A DNA stretch of 5,408 nt, from NCBI GenBank assembly GCA_902466275.1, contig CABQQJ010000074.1, positions 1-5,408 of the forward strand, in the 5' to 3' direction. The translations under genes and the position numbers were made by a program. How positions within the stretch are numbered: the stretch's first letter is position 1; each line of letters begins with the position of its first letter. The notes under the pieces are model-generated. The model worked only from the letters and a program-made list of their open reading frames with translations. It had not been told where the DNA came from and did no database searches. Below are positions 1 to 5,408 of the stretch, piece after piece. The stretch comes from an uncultured Veillonella sp. (GTDB lineage Bacteria > Bacillota > Negativicutes > Veillonellales > Veillonellaceae).

Positions 1-3000
1 GATAGCTAATGGGAATACACCAAGAATAAAGGCAAAGGATGTCATCAAAATTGGACGTAAACGAATTTTTGCAGCTTCAATAGCGGCATCAACAACGTTC
101 ATACCACGTTCGTCAACACGGATCTTAGCGTACTCGATGATTAAGATCGCATTTTTTGCAGCCAAACCAACAAGTGTTAAGAGACCGATCTGCATGTAAA
201 TATCATTTGCTAATTGGAATCGACCGGTAAAATTCAACAAGAATGGTACTAATGCAGCACCAATCATACCAGATGGTACGGAGAACAATACGGCAAATGG
301 TACCTTCCAAGATTCATACAAGGCAGCCAAAATTAAGAATACAAATACTAGACCTAAACCAAGAATCATGATGGTTTGAGAACCAGCTTTCAACTCTTCA
401 CGAGATTGACCTGCCCAGTCATATGTATAACCGGCTGGTAATGTTTTAGCTGCCGCCTCTTTCAATGCATTAATAGCATCACCAGAGGAATAACCATTCG
501 CTTGAGAGCCACCGATTTGTACAGCCATCGCATTATCGAAACGAGTAATACTAGATGGTGTACCAGTTTGTTCCTTCGTAATATAGTTAGATACTGGAAC
601 CATAAGGCCCTTGCTATTACGAACAGCCAGCATATTAAGCTGTTCTGCATTTTGACGGTAAGCGTCTTCAGCTTGAACTACTACTTTATAGTTTTTACCA
701 TATGTTGTGAAGTCATTGACTTGAATACTACCATAGAAACCTTGCAACGTAGTAAAGATATCAGCTAATGCCACACCATCTTGAGCTGCTTTCTCACGGT
801 TTACATCAAACTGTAAGGATGGTGTAGATGTATCAAATGTAGTGTAAATAGATTGAATTGCTGGACTCTTACGAGCTTCTGCTAAGAATTCATTAGCACG
901 TTCCGCCATAACTTGTGGGCTATCACCAGCTTTGTTGATGATGTACATGCTAAAACCACCAGTAGTACCAAGACCTGGAATAGATGGTGGATTCATGGCA
1001 ATAACTGTTGCTTCTGGTACGCCTTGTGCGGCAAAGCCAAATGTTTGACCAACCATGGCGTTGATAGATGTAGCTTGTGTTGTACGATACTTCCAGTCAG
1101 ACATGGTTGCAAAAATTACACCAGCACTAGATTTTTGACCGCCACCTAAAAGGTCAAAGCCTGCTACAGTAAATACTTCTTGGAATAATTGTTCATCCTT
1201 AGGCTTTTCAGGATCATTTTTACCTTCCAAGAAAGATGCGATTTTTTCAAGTGTAGCCATAGTACGTTCTGATGTAGCACCAGGTGGCTCATTAACGGCA
1301 ATCATGTAGTAACCACTATCCTCTGCAGGTACAAAGGATGTTGGTAAGAAGTGGAATACTAAACCTGTACCACCAGCAAAGATTAATAATGCAATAACAG
1401 TTAAGCTCAAACGATGGCTTAAACGAGCCAATTGGATACCATACCAATTGCTGAAACGTTCTAGGCCTGCATTGAATTTGTTTAACTGACGATGTACCCA
1501 GTCTTCGCGTTCTTTTGACGTGTGAGGTTTTAACATCGTAGCACATAGTGCTGGTGTTAATACAAGGGCGATAATCGCAGAAATAACAACAGATACAGCG
1601 ATTGTTAATGCAAACTGTTTGTAAAGAATACCTGTCATACCACCCATGAAGGCAACTGGTACGAATACAGCTACCAATACAAAGGCGATACCAATTACAG
1701 GGCCTTGTACATTTTCCATCGCTTTAATAGCCGCCTCTTTTGGAGGTAAGCCATTATATTTTAATTCATACTCTACCGCTTCTACTACAACGATAGCATC
1801 GTCAACAACGAGGCCGATAGCCAATACCATGGCGAATAATGTTAACGTATTGATAGAGAAATCAAGTAATACGAAAGCCCCAAATGTACCAAGCAAGGAT
1901 ACTGGTACGGCAATCATAGGAATGATCGTAGATCTCCAAGATTGTAGGAACACATATACTACGATAAGAACGAGTAACAATGCTTCTACAAATGTATGCT
2001 CTACCTCATTAATGGAAGCACTTACGAATTTAGTATTATCTACAACCACGTTATATTGCATATCTGGTGGGAAAGATTTAGATTGTTCATCTAGTACCTT
2101 CTTAACATTCGCAATAGTTTCTAATGCATTCGCATCATTTTGTAAGGAAATAGCAAAACCTGCTACCTCTTTATGCGCGGACTTAGCAATAAAGTCATAG
2201 CCTTTAGCTCCAATTTGAATGCGTGCAACATCCTTTAAATGTAACACCTTACCATTGGAACTTTTAATAGCAATGTTACCAAATTGTTCAGGTGTCACAA
2301 GACGACCTTCAATTTTGATAGGATATTGAAATGCTTGTTCCCCATTAGTAGGATTTTGACCAACTGTACCTGCCGCAGCCTGTAAGTTTTGTCCCTTAAT
2401 AGCTGCTGTTACTTCAGAAATGGTAACACCAAGATTTTGCATCTTCGCTGGATCCAACCAAATGCGCATAGCATAATCAGAACCGAACTCTTGTACAGAA
2501 CCTACACCCTTAATGGCTTTAATAGCATCCATCATATAGTTGGTAGCATAGTTCTTTAAGAATGTAGAATCATAAGTACCATCAGGTGAGTTCAAGGAAA
2601 ATACCATAGCCATATCACCAGAAGATTTAGTAGTTGTAACACCAACTGCTTGTACCTCTGCAGGCAATTGAGCAAGTGCTGCTTGTACACGGTTTTGTGT
2701 ATTAACCGTATCCATATCCGCATCTGTGCCTTGATTGAACTGAACAGTCAAAGAGTAACTACCATTACTAGAGCTACTAGATGTCATATAGTCCATATCT
2801 TGTACGCCTACGATTTGTGTTTCAATAACACTGGCTACCGTATCATTAACAACTTGAGCCGTTGCACCTGTATAGGCAGTGTTTACACGAACTGTAGGTG
2901 GAGAAATTTGTGGATATCGAGCTATCGGAAGGTTCATCATAGAAATGAGACCTACCAAGGTAATAACAATGGCTATTACAATGGCAAAGATAGGTCGATT

Positions 3001-3018
3001 AATAAAGAATTTCGACAC
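1..3018 (-). CDS. RND efflux pump inner-membrane permease, HAE1/AcrB-MexB type (3' end cut by window edge)
   Basis: This is a proton-driven multidrug exporter of the inner membrane, the pump subunit of a tripartite envelope complex. The frame was read by translating the minus strand: GTG start at 3018, no stop or frameshift through 1006 codons, running off the left edge. AcrB-type proteins are about 1030-1060 residues, so roughly 40-55 are missing. Visible parts are an N-terminal FFINRPIFA stretch and TM1 (about 9-29), a first periplasmic pore/docking domain, TM2-6 (about 335-490), a second periplasmic domain with the PPSIPGLGTTGGF signature (677-689), then TM8 (882-900), TM9 (906-928), TM10 (940-962) and part of TM11 (988-1006). 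Proton-relay residues are conserved: D406-D407 in GLVVDDAIVVVE, K955 in GLAAKNAILIIEYAK, and R986 and T993 in RLRPILMT. These match AcrB D407/D408, K940, R971 and T978. It lies 14 nt behind the adaptor gene, so the two are almost certainly cotranscribed. Substrates cannot be read from sequence. The family call is very secure; the AcrB-versus-MexB label is not meaningful here. Confidence 0.97.
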   Translation of the reverse strand, partial: MSKFFINRPIFAIVIAIVITLVGLISMMNLPIARYPQISPPTVRVNTAYTGATAQVVNDTVASVIETQIVGVQDMDYMTSSSSSNGSYSLTVQFNQGTDADMDTVNTQNRVQAALAQLPAEVQAVGVTTTKSSGDMAMVFSLNSPDGTYDSTFLKNYATNYMMDAIKAIKGVGSVQEFGSDYAMRIWLDPAKMQNLGVTISEVTAAIKGQNLQAAAGTVGQNPTNGEQAFQYPIKIEGRLVTPEQFGNIAIKSSNGKVLHLKDVARIQIGAKGYDFIAKSAHKEVAGFAISLQNDANALETIANVKKVLDEQSKSFPPDMQYNVVVDNTKFVSASINEVEHTFVEALLLVLIVVYVFLQSWRSTIIPMIAVPVSLLGTFGAFVLLDFSINTLTLFAMVLAIGLVVDDAIVVVEAVEYELKYNGLPPKEAAIKAMENVQGPVIGIAFVLVAVFVPVAFMGGMTGILYKQFALTIAVSVVISAIIALVLTPALCATMLKPHTSKEREDWVHRQLNKFNAGLERFSNWYGIQLARLSHRLSLTVIALLIFAGGTGLVFHFLPTSFVPAEDSGYYMIAVNEPPGATSERTMATLEKIASFLEGKNDPEKPKDEQLFQEVFTVAGFDLLGGGQKSSAGVIFATMSDWKYRTTQATSINAMVGQTFGFAAQGVPEATVIAMNPPSIPGLGTTGGFSMYIINKAGDSPQVMAERANEFLAEARKSPAIQSIYTTFDTSTPSLQFDVNREKAAQDGVALADIFTTLQGFYGSIQVNDFTTYGKNYKVVVQAEDAYRQNAEQLNMLAVRNSKGLMVPVSNYITKEQTGTPSSITRFDNAMAVQIGGSQANGYSSGDAINALKEAAAKTLPAGYTYDWAGQSREELKAGSQTIMILGLGLVFVFLILAALYESWKVPFAVLFSVPSGMIGAALVPFLLNFTGRFQLANDIYMQIGLLTLVGLAAKNAILIIEYAKIRVDERGMNVVDAAIEAAKIRLRPILMTSFAFILGVFPLAI

Positions 3019-3025
3019 GATCTAG

Positions 3026-3033
3026 CCCCCTTC
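3026..3033 (-). promoter_or_regulatory. Ribosome binding site deciding the GTG start of the RND permease
   Basis: On the minus strand the bases GAAGGGGG stand 7 nt before the GTG at 3018. An in-frame TAG (3024-3022) lies two codons upstream of that GTG, and the codon between them is ATC. GTG is therefore the only plausible start that keeps the conserved N-terminal FFINRPIFA. The site touches the stop codon of the adaptor gene, so ribosomes finishing the adaptor could restart here. Confidence 0.75.
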
Positions 3034-4160
3034 TATTTTGTAGTTTTTAATTGTTCTTTTGAAAGCAATTTAGCATTAACCTTCACACCGTTTTTAACCT
3101 TAGTTAAGCCATCAACGATGATTGTGTCTCCAGGTGCTAAACCGGCTTTAATAATTGTATCGCTACCACTTGTACCGCCAACTTCAACACTTTTTTGTTC
3201 TACTACACCATCAGCATTTACAACATAGATAAAGTTTTTATCCATGATTTGAAGAATGGCACGACTAGGAACAAGAATAGCATCTTTGAGTTTTTGACCA
3301 GGAGAAATCACTGTAGCAAACATATTTGGCAATAACAAATGATCAGGATTTGGGAAGGAAGCTTTCAACAAAAGCTTACCAGTAGATTGGTCAAGACTTT
3401 TTGCTGCTTGAACAATAGTACCAAATTGGTTATAAGTATCACCATCAGCGAGTTTTAACTGAATATTTGGACCATTGGAATCATCGCCAGTTGGATTTTT
3501 CATGAAGTCAAGATATTCTTGCTCTGTCATACTAAATTCAACAAAGATAGGATCGATAGAATCAATAGTTACTAATGTTGTAGAACCTGCTTGTACAAAT
3601 GTCCCCATATCGATATCATCCATACGTAATGTACCAGAATATGGTGCATATACCATTGTATCGCCATAGTTATCTTGAGCAATTTTTACGGATGCTTGGT
3701 ATGCTTCATAAGCTGCCTTAGCTTGTTCTACAGTACTGCGTTGTGTATCTACACGTTGTTGCGCAATCGCGTCTTGTTGCGCCAATGTTTCATAACGATT
3801 AAGATCTACTTCAGCATTTTTGTAAGTCGCATTAGCTTGAGCAGCTTGCGCTTCTGCATTAGCAAGACTAGCTTCGTACTGACGAGAATCGATACGATAT
3901 AATGGCTGGCCAGCTACAACTTGCTCCCCGCCTTTAACAAATTTTTCAACTACGTAACCGGTTACACGAGCATGTACAGCTACAGAGTTTTCTGCAACTA
4001 CAGTACCAGCATAGGTTTGATTTACCTGTGCATCACTTGCAGTAATTTTGTATGCATTGACACTCACGTCGCCTGCTTGCTGTTGATTGCTGCCACATCC
4101 AGCAACCATTACAGCGGATACAACGAGAGCCGCTAACATACGGGAATAACGGAACTTCAT
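3033..4160 (-). CDS. Periplasmic adaptor (membrane fusion) lipoprotein of RND efflux system, AcrA/MexA/HlyD type
   Basis: This 375-residue protein is the adaptor that bridges the RND pump to an outer-membrane channel. The N-terminus is a lipoprotein signal peptide: basic residues K2, R4 and R7, a hydrophobic stretch (8-20), then the lipobox V19-A20-G21-C22, so C22 is probably lipidated. Next come the first lipoyl half-motif (about 60-90, ARVTGYVVEKFVKGGEQV), a Gln/Ala-rich alpha-helical hairpin (about 91-165) that would contact the outer-membrane channel, the second lipoyl half (about 168-198, YAPYSGTLRMDDIDMGTFV), a beta-barrel domain (about 203-295, with the family-typical STGKLLLKASFPNP and LLPNMFATV stretches) and a membrane-proximal C-terminal domain (about 296-365). 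Length is normal for the family. The ATG is preceded by AAAGGAG at 8 nt. It is the first gene of the operon and is followed after 14 nt by the pump gene. The family call is secure. Substrate range and the partner channel are not visible. Confidence 0.96.
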   Translation of the reverse strand: MKFRYSRMLAALVVSAVMVAGCGSNQQQAGDVSVNAYKITASDAQVNQTYAGTVVAENSVAVHARVTGYVVEKFVKGGEQVVAGQPLYRIDSRQYEASLANAEAQAAQANATYKNAEVDLNRYETLAQQDAIAQQRVDTQRSTVEQAKAAYEAYQASVKIAQDNYGDTMVYAPYSGTLRMDDIDMGTFVQAGSTTLVTIDSIDPIFVEFSMTEQEYLDFMKNPTGDDSNGPNIQLKLADGDTYNQFGTIVQAAKSLDQSTGKLLLKASFPNPDHLLLPNMFATVISPGQKLKDAILVPSRAILQIMDKNFIYVVNADGVVEQKSVEVGGTSGSDTIIKAGLAPGDTIIVDGLTKVKNGVKVNAKLLSKEQLKTTK

Positions 4161-4168
4161 TATCTGTA

Positions 4169-4175
4169 CTCCTTT
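4169..4175 (-). promoter_or_regulatory. Ribosome binding site of the adaptor gene
   Basis: The minus strand reads AAAGGAG, 8 nt before the ATG at 4160. This is a near-ideal Shine-Dalgarno match and supports the chosen start, which also gives a well-formed lipoprotein signal peptide. Confidence 0.85.
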
Positions 4176-4224
4176 ACACGAAACTAATCATCTATGTGTC
4201 ATAATTACATAAATATCTTTATAT

Positions 4225-4253
4225 ATTTTACAGGATTCTATAGACAAAGTCAA
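4225..4253 (-). promoter_or_regulatory. Predicted sigma70/sigmaA promoter of the efflux operon
   Basis: On the minus strand TTGACT (4253-4248) is followed by a 17-bp spacer and TAAAAT (4230-4225). Each hexamer has one mismatch to consensus and the spacing is optimal. Transcription would begin near 4218, giving a leader of about 58 nt before the adaptor ATG. No terminator or attenuator hairpin is obvious in that leader. This promoter would drive both the adaptor and the pump. Confidence 0.75.
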
Positions 4254-4287
4254 TTTTTTCGATACCCTACTACCTTTATAAAACATA

Positions 4288-4323
4288 GATAAAATCTGAT
4301 TAAATGATAAAATCTGATTAAAT
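4288..4323. repeat. Perfect tandem repeat, two copies of an 18-bp unit
   Basis: The unit GATAAAATCTGATTAAAT occurs at 4288-4305 and again, without a gap or mismatch, at 4306-4323. It lies between the two divergent promoters, 34 bp beyond the -35 box of the leftward promoter and 37 bp beyond that of the rightward promoter. It could be a paired binding site for a regulator, an upstream AT-rich element, or a replication-slippage duplication with no function. The repeat itself is seen directly; any role is inference. Confidence 0.9.
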
Positions 4324-4328
4324 TCATA

Positions 4329-4346
4329 TTCATTGTGCACAATCAA
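4329..4346. promoter_or_regulatory. Candidate operator: 18-bp palindrome around ATTGTGCACAAT
   Basis: The sequence TTCATTGTGCACAATCAA is a palindrome except at one symmetric base pair (C opposite C). Its 12-bp core at 4332-4343 is perfect. It ends 14 bp before the -35 box of the rightward promoter and lies about 76 bp upstream of the leftward -35 box. Size and symmetry suit a dimeric helix-turn-helix regulator such as a MarR- or TetR-type protein, but no regulator gene is in the window and the protein that binds is unknown. No loop separates the arms, so it is unlikely to be an RNA hairpin, and it lies outside both predicted transcripts. Confidence 0.6.
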
Positions 4347-4360
4347 AGCGATAAAAATTA

Positions 4361-4390
4361 TTGACTTTTATCTTAAAATTGTTGTATAAT
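4361..4390 (+). promoter_or_regulatory. Predicted sigma70/sigmaA promoter of the DUF5685-J-domain operon
   Basis: TTGACT (4361-4366), an 18-bp spacer and a perfect TATAAT (4385-4390) form a strong-looking promoter. Transcription would start near 4397, leaving a leader of about 64 nt before the ATG at 4461. The candidate palindromic operator lies just upstream of the -35 box, a position from which a regulator could activate or hinder polymerase. Confidence 0.8.
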
Positions 4391-4449
4391 GTTATATATT
4401 TCACGGGATATACACAATCGTGTTTTATAATGTATAGTAACGAAAATCT

Positions 4450-4455
4450 AAGGAG
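4450..4455 (+). promoter_or_regulatory. Ribosome binding site deciding the ATG start at 4461
   Basis: AAGGAG stands 5 nt before the ATG at 4461. A possible in-frame GTG at 4455 overlaps the last base of this site and has no ribosome binding site of its own. Starting at 4461 gives the N-terminus MFGYVRP, which fits the family. Confidence 0.85.
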
Positions 4456-4460
4456 TGCCT

Positions 4461-5360
4461 ATGTTCGGATATGTCCGCCCTTTCAAACCCTATATGCGAA
4501 TGTTTGAATATGATATCTATAAAGCTGTCTACTGCGGACTTTGTAAGGACATGGGCAGGCGCTATGGCTTTGTGACACGCTTTACCCTTAGCTACGATTT
4601 CGCATTTCTCTCCCTTATGGATCTCTCTGTGAGGGGAGTGAAGCTTGACGCAGAAAAGCAACGCTGTATCGCACACCCTTTCAAAAAAACAATGTGTGCA
4701 AAATGTACCTGCGACTTGAAATATACGTCCTCAGCCGCCGTGATACTCACATATCATAAGCTCCGTGACGATATAGCCGATAAAGGGCTAAAAGGCAAGC
4801 TTGCCGCATTTGCTCTTCTGCCTTTTTTCAAAAAGCCCTATAAGAAAGCGGCTCGCCTTTATCCGTATCTTGCCCCTGCCGTTGAAAACGCAATGGAATT
4901 GCAAAATAAAATAGAGCGTGAAAAAACAGCAGGCATAGACCTTGCCTGCGAGCCTACCGCACTTATGATGCAAGCAGTCGCAGGCGGACTTACAAGCAAG
5001 CATGACCAACGCCGACCGCTCCTTGAACGATTCGGCTACCTCCTCGGCAGATTTATCTATATCTGCGACGCTCTTGACGATCTGCCCGACGACCACGAGA
5101 GTGAAAGCTACAATCCGCTACTTGCAAAATTCCCACCCGCCGAGGGCATAAATGCGGACTATCTCAAAAAAGTCCACGCCTTTTGCGATGACAGCATAAA
5201 CTTCACACTGGGGGAAATGGCAGATATCTATGTGAAGCTCGACCTTGAGCGATATCGTGATATACTTGATAATATCGTGTATCTTGGGCTGAAAAATGTC
5301 TATACTCAAATAAGAAGCGGAAAATTCCGCAATAACAGGAAAGGAAATAACGATCAATGA
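4461..5360 (+). CDS. DUF5685 family protein, function unknown; possible isoprenoid-synthase-like fold
   Basis: This 299-residue protein is recognised as DUF5685 by its N-terminus MFGYVRPFKP and the following YKAVYCGLCKDMGRRYG. No function is established as far as I know. It has no signal peptide or clear membrane segment and looks cytosolic and mostly helical. A cysteine pair C25-x-x-C28 and a cluster C69, H72, C79, C82, C84 could bind a metal. Two aspartate-rich motifs are present: D103-D104-x-x-D107 (in YHKLRDDIADKG) and D206-D207-x-x-D210 (in YICDALDDLPDD, followed by YNPL at 217-220). Their spacing and the setting of the second resemble the Mg2+-diphosphate sites of squalene/phytoene synthases; this is inference. 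The stop overlaps the start of a J-domain gene (ATGA), so the two are translationally coupled. Codon use is foreign to the efflux genes: of 14 Ile codons 8 are ATA, 6 ATC and none ATT, with no TTA Leu and no GTA Val. That suggests horizontal acquisition. Confidence 0.85.
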   Translation: MFGYVRPFKPYMRMFEYDIYKAVYCGLCKDMGRRYGFVTRFTLSYDFAFLSLMDLSVRGVKLDAEKQRCIAHPFKKTMCAKCTCDLKYTSSAAVILTYHKLRDDIADKGLKGKLAAFALLPFFKKPYKKAARLYPYLAPAVENAMELQNKIEREKTAGIDLACEPTALMMQAVAGGLTSKHDQRRPLLERFGYLLGRFIYICDALDDLPDDHESESYNPLLAKFPPAEGINADYLKKVHAFCDDSINFTLGEMADIYVKLDLERYRDILDNIVYLGLKNVYTQIRSGKFRNNRKGNNDQ

Positions 5361-5408
5361 TCTCCAAAGACCCTTACAAAATTTTAGGTGTATCCCCAAC
5401 AGCTTCAG
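5357..5408 (+). CDS. J-domain (DnaJ-like) protein, N-terminal fragment cut by the window edge
   Basis: Only the first 17 codons are visible: MISKDPYKILGVSPTAS. The DPYKILGVSPTAS stretch is the typical opening of a J domain (helix I, as in D-Y-Y-x-x-L-G-V-x-x-x-A-S), a module that stimulates Hsp70/DnaK ATPase. The diagnostic HPD tripeptide would lie further on and is not in the window. The ATG shares ATGA with the stop of the DUF5685 gene, and a purine-rich AGGAAAGGAA (5337-5346) about 10 nt upstream can serve as ribosome binding site. The coupling implies linked production. Unlike its neighbour, its few codons include ATT, TTA and GTA, as in the efflux genes. Whether it is a short J-only protein or a longer fusion with membrane segments cannot be seen. 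Confidence 0.8.
   Translation, partial: MISKDPYKILGVSPTAS

Noticed and set aside
1646..2200. Open plus-strand frame of 184 codons, opposite the pump gene
   Set aside because: It lies antisense to the conserved transmembrane core of the RND pump. Its translation is a low-complexity Thr/Ser/Ala/Asn-rich string, and no domain is recognisable.
3019..3032. A terminator or extra gene between adaptor and pump
   Set aside because: The gap is only 14 nt and is filled by the ribosome binding site of the pump gene, so there is no room for a hairpin terminator.
2650..3228. Open plus-strand frame of 192 codons across the pump-adaptor junction
   Set aside because: It is antisense to two clearly real genes, spans their junction, and its product shows no recognisable domain or ribosome binding site.
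4193..4211. Inverted repeat TATGT...ACATA in the adaptor leader as an operator
   Set aside because: The arms are only 5 bp with a 9-nt unmatched middle in very AT-rich DNA, which is expected by chance.
4402..4422. CACG...CGTG inverted pair in the leader of the DUF5685 gene as a hairpin or riboswitch
   Set aside because: The stem is only 4 bp and cannot be extended, and no known riboswitch core is recognisable in the roughly 64-nt leader.
4426..4431. A second TATAAT as an extra rightward -10 box
   Set aside because: The region 17-18 bp upstream reads CACGGGAT-like sequence with no -35 resemblance, and a start there would leave a very short leader. The promoter at 4361-4390 is far better.
4455..4460. 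In-frame GTG at 4455 as start of the DUF5685 gene
   Set aside because: It overlaps the AAGGAG ribosome binding site that correctly spaces the ATG at 4461, and would add only two residues (M-P) before the family's MFGYVRP start.
4788..5399. Two minus-strand open frames (4788-5096 and 5118-5399) opposite the DUF5685 gene
   Set aside because: They are shadows of the real plus-strand gene, which has a promoter, a ribosome binding site and family motifs. The antisense products have none.

Overview
This window looks like chromosomal DNA from a diderm (double-membraned) member of the Firmicutes, most likely a Veillonella-like Negativicute. The evidence is a classic Gram-negative tripartite RND efflux system, with a lipoprotein adaptor and an HAE1-type permease, next to a DUF5685 gene, a family I associate with Firmicutes. 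The efflux genes also have a low-GC codon style rich in GTA, GGT, ATT and TTA. The genus is an inference from style and cannot be proven from the window.

Left part (1-4160, minus strand): a two-gene efflux operon read right to left. The periplasmic adaptor lipoprotein (AcrA/MexA type) comes first. After a 14-nt gap comes the inner-membrane RND pump (AcrB/MexB type). The pump starts at a GTG, stays open for 1006 codons and runs off the left edge about 40-55 residues before its expected end. All proton-relay residues are present. Any outer-membrane TolC-like gene would lie beyond the left edge. No regulator gene is visible.

Middle (4161-4460): a 300-bp AT-rich divergent control region. It holds a sigma70/sigmaA-type promoter facing left for the pump operon and one facing right for the other operon. 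Between them lie a perfect tandem 18-bp repeat and a strong 18-bp palindrome built on ATTGTGCACAAT, a candidate operator.

Right part (4461-5408, plus strand): a DUF5685-family gene translationally coupled (ATGA overlap) to the first 17 codons of a J-domain (DnaJ-like) protein. Two points deserve attention. First, the DUF5685 protein has two DDxxD motifs about 100 residues apart, the second in a context resembling the second aspartate motif of squalene/phytoene synthases, which suggests a hidden isoprenoid-synthase-like fold. Second, its codon use is very unlike the efflux genes (no ATT, TTA or GTA codons), whereas all three reappear in the few visible codons of the J-domain gene. This suggests that the DUF5685 gene was acquired from another Firmicute.
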